A stretch of DNA of 64,000 bases from Lineus longissimus (lineage: Eukaryota > Nemertea > Pilidiophora > Heteronemertea > Lineidae): contig NC_088324.1 in assembly GCF_910592395.1 (NCBI RefSeq), positions 2,482,001 to 2,546,000 of the forward strand, read 5' to 3'. The translations under genes were made by a program, and so were the position numbers. The notes under the pieces were generated by a model. That model was given only the letters and a program-made list of their open reading frames with translations, searched no databases and was not told the origin of the DNA. This document shows, one piece after another, positions 56,342 through 64,000 of the stretch (within the stretch, counting starts at the first letter, position 1; each line of letters starts with the position of its first letter).

Positions 56342-56781
56342 GTGGTCTTAGTCTTTCTAACCCTAGTAAAATAATAAATTATTAACCCTAAACCACTAAG
56401 TCCTAGGATAATCCATAGGTACTCGTATTTCTTCATTTCATCACTAGGTTGGTAGTAATCACTTAATTGTGGTCGCTGAGGTAGTACAATAGTTCTTTCT
56501 GGATGTAAATGATTGTAAACAGTAAGTGCTGAATCAGTATTGTTAAAATCAATAGAAGCGTCTCTTTCTCTCTTTAATTCAAGATTAACGAAGTCAATGG
56601 TACTTTTCCTATGCTCCTCCCATTCGGTTGAAGCTTTTTGTAATTGCTCCTGAGCCAAATCATGTCTTTTCACTTCAGTCTCATAGCCATTCTTGTCTAG
56701 TTTTTTAAAAAGGTAACCGGATCCAGTGAATGCTAATCCATTGATTATTGCAGATCCAAATAACATGCCAATGCCAGCCAT
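56323..56781 (-). CDS. Conserved Polinton membrane protein (152 aa)
   Basis: The N-terminal Gly-rich hydrophobic segment (MAGIGMLFGSAIINGLAFTG) is followed by a helical region with the RHDLAQEQLQKASTEWEEHR block, a Pro-rich SDYYQPSDE motif and a C-terminal membrane helix (YLWIILGLSGLGLIIYYF). The combination is familiar from Polinton loci in cnidarians, always near the capsid genes; function is unknown, probably virion-associated. The final residues (DRTQS) are encoded by one unit of the 19-bp tandem repeat, so the original C-terminus may have been replaced. The start context is AATTAAATGG. Confidence 0.65.
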   Translation of the reverse strand: MAGIGMLFGSAIINGLAFTGSGYLFKKLDKNGYETEVKRHDLAQEQLQKASTEWEEHRKSTIDFVNLELKRERDASIDFNNTDSALTVYNHLHPERTIVLPQRPQLSDYYQPSDEMKKYEYLWIILGLSGLGLIIYYFTRVRKTKTTDRTQS

Positions 56782-56814
56782 TTAATTCCAGTGAAAATGT
56801 TAATTCCAGTGAAT

Positions 56815-57561
56815 TTAATGATGTGTTAATACCAATTGGTACTGTACATTATGACCATTAAGATCGATGATGTCACCTTTTTCATCAGTTAAGCGAATAT
56901 TCAGCTTATTGAATCTTGGTTTACAGGGAATTGCTATTGGTTTCTCAAATGTGTATGCTATTAAATCCCCAAAATTAGCTTCCTTTATTGGTCTTGTGGT
57001 TAGCACATCAGATGCTTCACCATTACTTAATACACTATTAGATTCGATTATGTCACAGTGAAAAACAAAATGGTTAATTGGTCTAAAATTGATGGGTTTC
57101 TCGCTTACAACATCATCCTTACTTTTATTGTCTAAAGGATAAGGCCATTCTGATTTCATGCCAAATAATTCATTACTTTTACCAAGAAAATAGATCTGAT
57201 AATGCGCCTCATTTTTTCTCTTTAGGAAGTGTAAGATGGCCTTACCTGTTGGTTCTTCAAGGTCAAATCTGACAGCACCTCTACTCATACTATTTTCTTT
57301 CAACTTATCCGCAAATACTTTTGAAAAGCTCTGTAGGTCATAGAGACCATCTGGTAGCGTAATCTCTGCCACATCAAACCCCTTAACTTTGATTCGGTTA
57401 TTCTCCCTGGCTGCACTTATGTTGTAGAATGTACAAGGTATTACTGCAAAAGTTAAAGTGATGCTACATGCATCCTGAATTTCAGTCTTGAGATTGACTG
57501 TTAAATCACTTGAACTCTGATCTGGATAGTCACTTGAATCTATGTTCATTACAGTAACCAT
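56815..57561 (-). CDS. Minor capsid (penton-like) protein (248 aa)
   Basis: Begins MVTVMNIDSSDYPDQSSSDL and continues as a beta-rich protein: alternating hydrophobic strands (ITLTFAVIPCTFYNI, AEITLPDGLYDLQSF) and a final stretch KPRFNKLNIRLTDEKGDIID. Length and pattern match the single jelly-roll minor capsid protein of Polintons and adintovirus-like elements, which forms the fivefold vertices. It lies in the usual place between the major capsid gene and the ATPase. The frame is intact. The start sits in TAAGTAAATGG. Confidence 0.75.
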   Translation of the reverse strand: MVTVMNIDSSDYPDQSSSDLTVNLKTEIQDACSITLTFAVIPCTFYNISAARENNRIKVKGFDVAEITLPDGLYDLQSFSKVFADKLKENSMSRGAVRFDLEEPTGKAILHFLKRKNEAHYQIYFLGKSNELFGMKSEWPYPLDNKSKDDVVSEKPINFRPINHFVFHCDIIESNSVLSNGEASDVLTTRPIKEANFGDLIAYTFEKPIAIPCKPRFNKLNIRLTDEKGDIIDLNGHNVQYQLVLTHH

Positions 57562-57618
57562 TTACTTAAGCAAATTTTCGTTTTCAAATTTACCTTTTAT
57601 CAAATAAGTAAATTATTC

Positions 57619-57855
57619 TTACTTCATAATATTTCTGGGTAGGATTCCTTGATCGTAAAGGTACTCTAATGTTCCATTACTAATAGCTACAGTTCCTCCC
57701 AGTTTAAGAATTTCCTCTAGGTTGGCCTGACTGGGGGGACCAATATTGATTCTCAAGAACCTTTTCAGTAACATAGAGTAACCAATTGTTGTTAATGCCA
57801 ACAGTAAACTTTGATACAGTGTATTTATGATATCTTTCTTTCCTGGTGTATCCAT
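57619..57855 (-). CDS. Small membrane-associated Polinton protein (78 aa)
   Basis: The sequence has an amphipathic N-terminus, one hydrophobic helix (LLLALTTIGYSMLLKRF) and a C-terminal end with YLYDQGILPRNIMK. A similar short protein, with the ILP-x-x-IM-type end, stands next to the capsid genes in other animal Polintons as far as I recall. It is probably structural and its function is unknown. Start context GTAATTAAATGG; it lies between major and minor capsid genes. Confidence 0.6.
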   Translation of the reverse strand: MDTPGKKDIINTLYQSLLLALTTIGYSMLLKRFLRINIGPPSQANLEEILKLGGTVAISNGTLEYLYDQGILPRNIMK

Positions 57856-57944
57856 TTAATTACTTAGAAAATCACTAGTAAAACTCATTTATCTAGTATT
57901 CAGTATTTAATTTAGTGTTGTACGAACTTTGTTCTTGCAGCACC

Positions 57945-59201
57945 TCAGTGCTGGAGTGAAGCAATCTGAGAATTCTGAATGTTTACCTGGGCGTCAGAAA
58001 CCACGAATATGTGCATTTTGTATGGTCCCTTTCCAGATTTCTTTGTAATAGATAATTGAATACCATCTTTTGTGTTCTGGAGCTTCTTTCCTGATCCGTG
58101 AAGACGATTATCCTCAGAAGTTCTCAGGTCCAACCATAAACCATAGTGATTAGAATCACCATAGTATTTTTCCATGGTCATGTTACAGTCATGAGTTTTC
58201 TTCAAATCTTCAGACATAAAATGTTTCTTGATCTCCTCCCATTGATCCATCATTCTCATTCCTTCTGGGAACACCTGATTGGCAACACCCTCTATTGTGA
58301 TCTGCACTTTACTTATGTTAGGGTTTTCAAACTTCTCTGAATCTCTAGCTCCATCTACATAGTCAGACACAAATAGTAATAATAATCCTTTAATAGACAT
58401 TCTTGGAAAGTTGATGTTCTCATTAATTAGTGTTTCATTAGCAGTAACATTGACTGTCTTAAAATGGTCTACCCAATCATAAAATATTGAGAATCCAGAG
58501 TTGTACTTGTTACTCAATTGACTAGCAATCATTTTGTTGGCTACGGTATCATATTCAAAACAAATATTCTCTAGTTTGTAGCCCATGCTAGCTGTGGTTG
58601 TGGTGACTATGATTTCCTCCTTTGGTGCTAAAGTTATTTCAATGATAACATCTTCTTGAATTGGAAACTTGTAAAATGGAGCATGATGATGGAATAGTTC
58701 AAAATCTAATGGTATTTTGTACTTCTTGTCAAACACTTTCTTTAAAGTCTTTTCATTAGCTGTTTCTCCAGTGACATCAGCTTCAGCGACTCCTGATCTT
58801 AATTCTCTAAGATTTTTTGACTGAATACCCTGAAAAACTCTATCATTTCTTTCTTCTTCTGTAAACCACAGATCTTTAAATGTAGAATAATGACTGTATT
58901 CGTCAAGGTCAAATATCTGCTCTGTTCCCCACTTAACCACCATCTTTGAGATTAGGTTTCTACCAAGATTATTTACAACACTATTTTTAGAATTACCAGA
59001 AATGGTTACATCAGCAGACAGATAAAGAGATTTAGGTACAAAGAATGTATTCTCTCGCAATGCCGGTATTCTAACATACAGTGTTTCTTTGGGGTTAGCA
59101 GATGATGGGTTATGAGTAATGATATGATGCTGCCTCTCAGCTTTTAAACCAAGTGGAATCTTATGTGCCCTTTCGGTATTTAATAAATATCCTGTTGCCA
59201 T
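57945..59201 (-). CDS. Major capsid protein, double jelly-roll type (418 aa)
   Basis: Intact frame with no hairpin insert. It starts MATGYLLNTERAHKIPLG and is beta-rich throughout with few charged low-complexity regions. The length fits the compact hexon-type proteins of adintovirus-like Polintons rather than the longer form of some others. Landmarks include VRIPALRENTFFVPKSL near the N-terminus, a mid-protein HHHAPFYKFPIQEDV segment joining the two jelly rolls, and a C-terminal FVVSDAQVNIQN. Trimers of such proteins form the virion facets. It is the outermost right gene, about 560 bp from the terminal repeat. Assignment rests on length, context and overall pattern. Confidence 0.75.
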   Translation of the reverse strand: MATGYLLNTERAHKIPLGLKAERQHHIITHNPSSANPKETLYVRIPALRENTFFVPKSLYLSADVTISGNSKNSVVNNLGRNLISKMVVKWGTEQIFDLDEYSHYSTFKDLWFTEEERNDRVFQGIQSKNLRELRSGVAEADVTGETANEKTLKKVFDKKYKIPLDFELFHHHAPFYKFPIQEDVIIEITLAPKEEIIVTTTTASMGYKLENICFEYDTVANKMIASQLSNKYNSGFSIFYDWVDHFKTVNVTANETLINENINFPRMSIKGLLLLFVSDYVDGARDSEKFENPNISKVQITIEGVANQVFPEGMRMMDQWEEIKKHFMSEDLKKTHDCNMTMEKYYGDSNHYGLWLDLRTSEDNRLHGSGKKLQNTKDGIQLSITKKSGKGPYKMHIFVVSDAQVNIQNSQIASLQH

Positions 59202-59216
59202 TTCTATTTATTTACT

Positions 59217-59766
59217 AGTAAAATTATGTTACATTTTCCAGGCAAAATTAAGGCCTCTAAAATTCATGGAGCGTGGCTTTATGCCACATATGGTAATTGA
59301 TAATCTATTCTTTATTGTAATATTGATCGGCTCTCATTAGCAATTCAGTCATGCGCATTTTGGTCCTTAACAACGATCCCTGAGAGAAGGATGGTTGCTA
59401 TGTACAAACACAAACTACCATCTAGTTGACCAGAACCGATTGCGACATCTCTCATTGTAACATCTAACTAAACAAGCTTGACATAGACCAGACTCGAACC
59501 CGGGTATTCTGCGTGGTAAGCATATGTTATCCCACTAGGCTATTGAACTTTCTATTTAGATCAATAATATTTATGCCTATTTAAAAGTAACATCTGTTTA
59601 AGGTAATAAGAGCGCCTATTGATTATGCGCATCACAGCTGATATCTCATTCAGTATGGCACATGCATGGGAATAGGGTCAATTTCTCTGCTATTTTTTAA
59701 CGGATATTTCCTTGGAAAGCTATTGACGTGTACTTTCTGTTGGAATACAGTAAGTCATGATTACAT
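59217..59766. other. Gene-free right subterminal region
   Basis: Noncoding stretch between the major capsid gene and the right terminal repeat. It contains the tRNA-like sequence described next and otherwise nothing I recognise. Confidence 0.75.
59479..59552 (-). other. Degenerate tRNA-like sequence with pol III box motifs
   Basis: On the minus strand, TAGCCTAGTGGGATAACA resembles a tRNA A-box/D-arm and GGGTTCGAGTC a B-box/T-arm, at normal spacing with an anticodon-like TTACCAC loop between. The acceptor arms do not pair and two of five T-stem pairs fail, so a working tRNA is unlikely. It may be a tRNA pseudogene, SINE head or pol III start site inside the Polinton. Confidence 0.4.
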
Positions 59767-60009
59767 TAACCCATTGAACTCTAGTATTCCCTTACCATTT
59801 CACTGACCATTTCATTGCAACGCTTCACTGGGAATCTCATGAATGAACCATTTCATTGCAACGCTTCACTGAAGAATGATAGAATATATGTATTGTGGTG
59901 GATTGGTTCTTTGGGGTTGTAGGCTAATTTGGGGCAAAAGCCCTGTAAGGGCTTTGGTCAAAATAGCTTAGAAATACCTAGATTCCTACCACCACAATAC
60001 ATATATTCT
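59767..60009 (-). repeat. Right terminal inverted repeat with foldback end
   Basis: Inverse of 41275-41517 with few differences. The outer 130 bp keeps the same T-shaped self-complementary layout, including the AGGGCTTT-type central arm. Confidence 0.9.
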
Positions 60010-60015
60010 AGCGGT
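60010..60015. other. Right target-site duplicate of the Polinton
   Basis: AGCGGT, matching 41269-41274; unit 3 flank resumes as TTAATACTCCC exactly as in the empty sites. Confidence 0.95.
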
Positions 60016-60258
60016 TAATACTCCCAATTGCTTAAGTTCCTAGAAGTATTGGCTGTCGTCAATATGTTAAAACGTTCTCGCCAAATGATTGCGAAGATTC
60101 AACCCCTTCGTTAAAGGGTTAAATGACCACATTCAAGCAATAAACCATCCAAACCCTGCTTTAGCAAGTGTAGCACAATGCATTGCGCTGACAGAGAAAT
60201 AAATGTACTAATCAAAATATCCGGAAAGGAAATAATTTTTCTTTTTTTTTTCTCTTTT

Positions 60259-60325
60259 GTTAAGCGCCTTGAAGTACTTTACATAAGGCACAATATAAAT
60301 TGTTTTAATAATAATAATAATAAAA
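60259..60325. repeat. Non-LTR/SINE-type 3' tail (unit 3 copy)
   Basis: Same GCGCCTTGAAG...AAGGC tail and TAA repeat as at 4246-4311. Confidence 0.55.
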
Positions 60326-61719
60326 GGAGGATCACAAAGTAAGCTGGCGCTTAGAAGCCACGGGAAATATTGGGCTGCTTGCGAGGTGGATTGCGTGTTT
60401 AAAATTTTGCGAGGCTTTTGTAAATACCACGCAAAATTTGCGTTTAAGTTGCGATAATTTTGCGTAGTCGCTAAAATTTGCGTGGTTTTTCCGATGCGTG
60501 GCTTTTCCAGAGTCCAGTGATCTCTCGTTGAGTTTACTGCCATCAGTCCTTGCATTTCGACGTCTTATTATTCTGGTAATATATTTTGCATAGTTTGTTT
60601 GATTTCAAGAATGTTACATAGGTGCAGTTTTTATTGTAGGTGATATTACAGAACCTAACACATTCCCTGAAATTTGTGGCTCCAAATTGAAGGTCAAGAA
60701 CAGAATAACCAAGGTCACGTAGTGGACGTCGAATCAATTTCAGACACCGAATGTCGGATTTTTTAATCGAATGAGTAACGGCGAAGTGGTCTGCTGGCTC
60801 TAGAAAGTGAATAATGGTTGGATGTGATAATGAACCTATTCTGAAGGGAAAAATCATGTTGTCGTGTACAGCTGCAATCTTTGTTCTGAATGAAGCAATC
60901 ATTGCTTCACCAAAGCAACTTAATGAACGACGATTATTCGATTTTCTATAATGTAAACAGTCATTCCTTACAAGCGTTTGTTATCTTTGTGTCTTTTGAA
61001 GATTCATGCAAATGTGACCCGTTCTAGCAGAACCAGTCGCATGTCGCACATAAGATGAGCATAGATGACAACAGAAGATAATAGAAGAAACTGATGTGGT
61101 CAGATTTCACAAAAGGCAGACAACAGTGAAATGAACAAACAGCCCGTCTCAACCTGCCAAGCTCAGCGCAACCTGCGACCGGTTTTGCTGGAACGGGTCA
61201 CAAATGCTCCAGACTCGCCGATCTAAGACCGGTCCATTGATTTGAGGTATGACCATCCCCAGTATGATATGGATAGAACAGGTCAAGGTCATACTGATTG
61301 GCTAAAACGCTTCGCTGTTCAGTGGTGATACGTTGATGGAATGTGGGTGGCATTCGAAATGAACAGATTACTTGTAACCTAGCCACTTTTATTTCTATCA
61401 ACGGTTATGGTGTGGTCGATCAATTCTCCTGACTATTATTAGCCTACGTATATTTGACGACGGATCTTCAATAACAGAAACATTTGAAAATAAAGTGGCA
61501 ACCTAATGAGCTTATTCTGACCTGATGGAAAGGCGAAATGCATAGTCTTACTTCCACTGCAGGCTTTAAACCCGGTGTTAATAGATCTGGAGGCTCTCCG
61601 GATATAAATAAACCCGGATATTGCTTGGTTCGTGTTCCACTACAGGCGTACATGTAAGGTTAATAAGCTCGGCGACCGATGGCGATACCGAAATTTGCAC
61701 TCCGTTACAGACGTGCTAC

Positions 61720-63126
61720 TAGGTCTGTCTCATGATAGAACGTTAGGGACAGACGGGAACCTAAGAAGTACCTAATTCAACGTACCATGCTTGTTAACTT
61801 TGATGCTATTGGTTACACGAGCATTACCACCAGGGCTGCGCTGCTGTGATGAATACATATGTAAGGTCCTTCTTTTGATTGGTGGTCACCAAAGCACATT
61901 AGGAACGCCCACCTATACATACAATAGCTTTTTGACAACGTGCGTTGGTTAACTGACAATGAAGGGAAATCGATGTTACCGATTTTACCGAATAGGCCTT
62001 GTTATAGACAAGCCGTCAATTATTGATAAAAGCCTGGTTGGCTCGTATTAACCAAATTGAGTGTCTTTTTTATCTAAGTAGTTACTATGCAAAAGAAAGC
62101 GGTTCATTGTTGGACTGTGGCTGAGTAACAGTAACAAGTTATGACTATGATAAGGTGGGGATCCTCAGTCTTTGGGATCTCGATTGCGTGTATCGTTCCA
62201 TCTATCGCCCCAACAGCATCTGGAATAGTATCCCAGTTGCCCCGCAGTTGTTCCCACTCTTCATCGGTCGGCCATGTTATACCGTCGTGAAAATAAGTCC
62301 ACAAAACATCTGTCATAAAATAAAGTTCCCTGCAAACAGATTGCTTGCTGATATCAAACATTGCACTCATCGCAACAATGTCTGGATATTTCTTGATCCA
62401 ATAGAAAAAAAGTAGTAAACGGTTCTCCACCGACAGCAAATGATCTCGGTACCGTCCTGGCCTGTTTTCCAGAAGGAGCGTAATGTCCTCTACGAGGTGC
62501 TGGAAAGAGGCCACTGTCTCACCTGATAGACACCAAAAGTCCATCTGGTGGTTTCTTATCCTGGTAAAGACGTCGTTACCACCGTATGGACCATTTGGTT
62601 GATTGGTGAGAACTTCATCAAGTCTTGGAGGCAACGGAGGCGGACGCACTTCTAAATTATGAAATGCTGGTGTAAGCAAAACTGGTGGCGGTGGTATGGG
62701 CGGCGGAGCAGCGAACAAAAACATCCTAATTCTCTCCATGGTGAAAGTAGCGTGAGGCCAAGCGACTGCTGGCCAACACAAACCATGGCAATTAAATGTT
62801 ATCAATAATCAATTCAATTTCGGACAAAGGAATGATATTTTATTGACCATTTTCAATGCGTGTCTAATCATGTCACCACAGGGATAAGGCTAGACGCATA
62901 ATAAAGGAAAATTGCATGAACCTTCCCATATGGGCGGTCTATTGCCATTGAATGCAATTATTCAGTGCAAAGATCATTGTTATATGGCCGGCCTCCATTC
63001 AGCACTTGGAACGCAAACGTACTCCACGTGACATGTGAAGGCCTATTAGATTAATCCTACTACGCGTCCATGGACGTTGATTTTGGTTCCCGTCCGTCCC
63101 TTACGTTCTGTTATGAGACAGACCTA
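61720..63126. mobile_element. Harbinger-like 1.4 kb transposon nested in the TACTTCCACT element
   Basis: Ends TAGGTCTGTCTCATGATAGA and, inverted, TAGGTCTGTCTCATAACAGA, with matching continuation for about 40 bp (ACGTTAGGGACAGACGGGAA). The unit 1 copy is uninterrupted at 5707/5708. The duplicate is 2-3 bp at most (TA or similar) and not resolved, since neighbouring bases differ between copies. Inside is one truncated transposase frame; 62820-63085 and 61760-62100 hold nothing recognisable. Confidence 0.75.
62104..62805 (-). pseudogene. DDE_4/Harbinger-like transposase, N-terminal two thirds
   Basis: The minus-strand frame has the fold-typical blocks MDFWCLSGETVASFQHLV, RLLLFFYWIKKYPDIVAMSA (helix-turn-helix with FDISKQSVCRELY) and DAVGAIDGTIHAIEIP, which contains the first catalytic Asp. 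The frame then ends after ITCYCYSATVQQ; the region with the second Asp and the Glu is missing and only about 380 bp of noncoding DNA remains before the left terminal repeat. The first 45 residues, Pro-rich (AAPPPIPPPP), are of uncertain coding status. This copy cannot be active. Confidence 0.65.
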
Positions 63127-63351
63127 TCGGCACTTTCTAAATCGTTTTATTCTCGATGTAACCTGTTCTTTGGTCCTGTCATGGCAAAGTGCTGTCAGTT
63201 CCTGTGCCATCTTTCTATAGACTTTCCCGTCTTTACTAGTGCCCTCCAGTTGGGCCTGTATATCCTCGCGCTCCCAGATTGTTAGGAAAGGGAGAATCTC
63301 CTCTTCTGCACAATGGTTCATCTCCATTTTCATCAAAATCCGACAAAACAC
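63124..63351 (-). CDS. Myb/SANT-like protein fragment (unit 3 copy)
   Basis: Same 75-residue frame as 5703-5930 with single-residue differences. The nested transposon has inserted at its stop codon; its terminal TA/TAG supplies the new stop, so the protein is almost unchanged in length (last residue Arg instead of Gln). Confidence 0.5.
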   Translation of the reverse strand: MFCRILMKMEMNHCAEEEILPFLTIWEREDIQAQLEGTSKDGKVYRKMAQELTALCHDRTKEQVTSRIKRFRKCR

Positions 63352-64000
63352 GAGAAATAAAATGAGTATAAAAGTTAAATGAATGACCCGCGTGTTGTTT
63401 TGGTAGGCTACTTCCGAGCATACGCCGTGCGCACTTGTATTCAGTGATCGGCGTGTAACCTATCGCCGATCCTAAATAACTATTATCTTCGGTATCATTG
63501 GTATTCCACTACAGAAAACTCCAGTGCCGATCCGGAACCCACCGAAACCCACCGATGATCGCCGGGTATAATAAACCCGGTGTTATTAGCTCCGGGCCAA
63601 TTTAACCCGGAGATCATGTAATGGAATCAGAATGAACTCGGACACACACCAGACACACACCGCAGTTTCCTATAGTGGAAGTACCACAATGCTGTTGCCC
63701 ACCCTTTTGTCCATTCCGATTGAACAATGTTGAGTGGCAACCAGCGACATGGCGTACAATATCTAAGGAGGCTTAGCTTGCATATCGAGAAAAAAATTCT
63801 TAGATCGGTGAGTTTAGAGTATAAGTAATGAAACACATACCATCGCAGAATTTCTCGAAGTGCATATAATTAGCCTGATCTGTATCGATGCATGATTGAA
63901 ACGAATTCTTATCTGTAAGGGTATGGCGACTGACTCGGCTGAAATCACATTGCATTCCGAAAGATTCAGATGATTTGATCAATGATTGGTACAGATCACG

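Larger units (their letters stand above)
41275..60009. mobile_element. Complete Maverick/Polinton (virus-like) element, 18,735 bp
   Basis: Bounded by 243-bp inverted repeats that begin AG and end CT, with a 6-bp target duplicate. It encodes the Polinton hallmark set: DNA polymerase B, retrovirus-like integrase with chromodomain, FtsK/HerA-type packaging ATPase, and major and minor jelly-roll capsid proteins, plus about ten accessory proteins. An adenain-type protease is not found. Polymerase and integrase are interrupted, so this copy is probably defective, but the capsid and packaging genes are open. Gene content and order also match the adintovirus-like lineage of animal Polintons. Hairpin repeats found nowhere else in the window are scattered through it. 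Confidence 0.95.
61549..63683. mobile_element. TACTTCCACT element (unit 3 copy), interrupted
   Basis: Same element as 5536-6262, split by a 1.4 kb transposon at 61720-63126. Left end TACTTCCACTGCAGG at 61549, right end CCTATAGTGGAAGTA finishing at 63683. Confidence 0.6.
40501..64000. repeat. Tandem unit 3 (runs off the right end)
   Basis: Begins TGATCTGCACCAG directly after the Harbinger element. 40501-41274 aligns with 3207-4002 and 60010-64000 with 3997-6580, apart from the Polinton and an insertion at 61720-63126. 40501-41268, 60016-61540 and 63690-64000 are gene-free and shared with unit 1; short frames there (such as 60543-60902) have no recognisable domain. Confidence 0.85.

Overview
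The window looks like repeat-dense chromosomal DNA from an animal, most likely a marine invertebrate. The supported genes have GT-AG introns, there are no bacterial operons or rRNA genes, and almost every coding sequence belongs to a mobile element: Maverick/Polinton, P/THAP9-type, PIF/Harbinger, Tc1/mariner, and a 2A-bearing non-LTR retroposon remnant. I cannot name the species, and I find no convincing host gene.

The backbone is a tandem array. Unit 1 covers 3207-26614, unit 2 covers 26615-34407 (the most compact, about 7.8 kb), and unit 3 starts at 40501 and runs off the right end. Units 2 and 3 are separated by a Harbinger-type element (34408-40500) that itself carries an intact 4.3 kb Tc1-like transposon (35117-39400) with a two-intron, 341-residue transposase. 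The same Harbinger+Tc1 block precedes unit 1 (1-3206, cut by the window start). Between units 1 and 2 it is replaced by an 11-bp footprint. The copies give natural empty sites, so most insertions can be bounded by eye.

Unit 1 carries a solo-LTR-like insert (13987-15533) and a 9.6 kb transposon (15666-25301) with 341-bp inverted repeats. This transposon encodes a P/THAP9-type transposase on the minus strand. The transposase gene lies wholly inside intron 1 of a plus-strand Pif1-like helicase gene whose 3' part encodes a PHD finger. Just outside it, 919 bp of the left flank is repeated in inverted orientation, followed by a lone 19-bp transposon end and the target duplication, as if an excision had been repaired incorrectly.

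Unit 3 carries a complete 18,735-bp Maverick/Polinton (41275-60009) with 243-bp inverted repeats and a 6-bp target duplication AGCGGT. Its left part holds five rightward genes for conserved but uncharacterised Polinton proteins, then a leftward penton-like gene and a protein-primed-type DNA polymerase B gene broken by two in-frame stops. Its right part holds leftward genes for membrane proteins, an HNH nuclease and a frame-broken chromodomain integrase, then a rightward packaging ATPase, and finally the leftward minor and major capsid genes. I could not find the adenain-type protease often present in this group.

The most unusual feature is a family of 59-bp palindromes and 29-bp half-palindromes scattered only through the Polinton, in intergenic DNA and inside reading frames in several frames and both orientations. 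They consist of small hairpins with three-base loops, and the stems vary in a compensatory way while the loops drift. The element's ends fold into T-shaped hairpins, and many of its start codons sit in a TTAAATG context.
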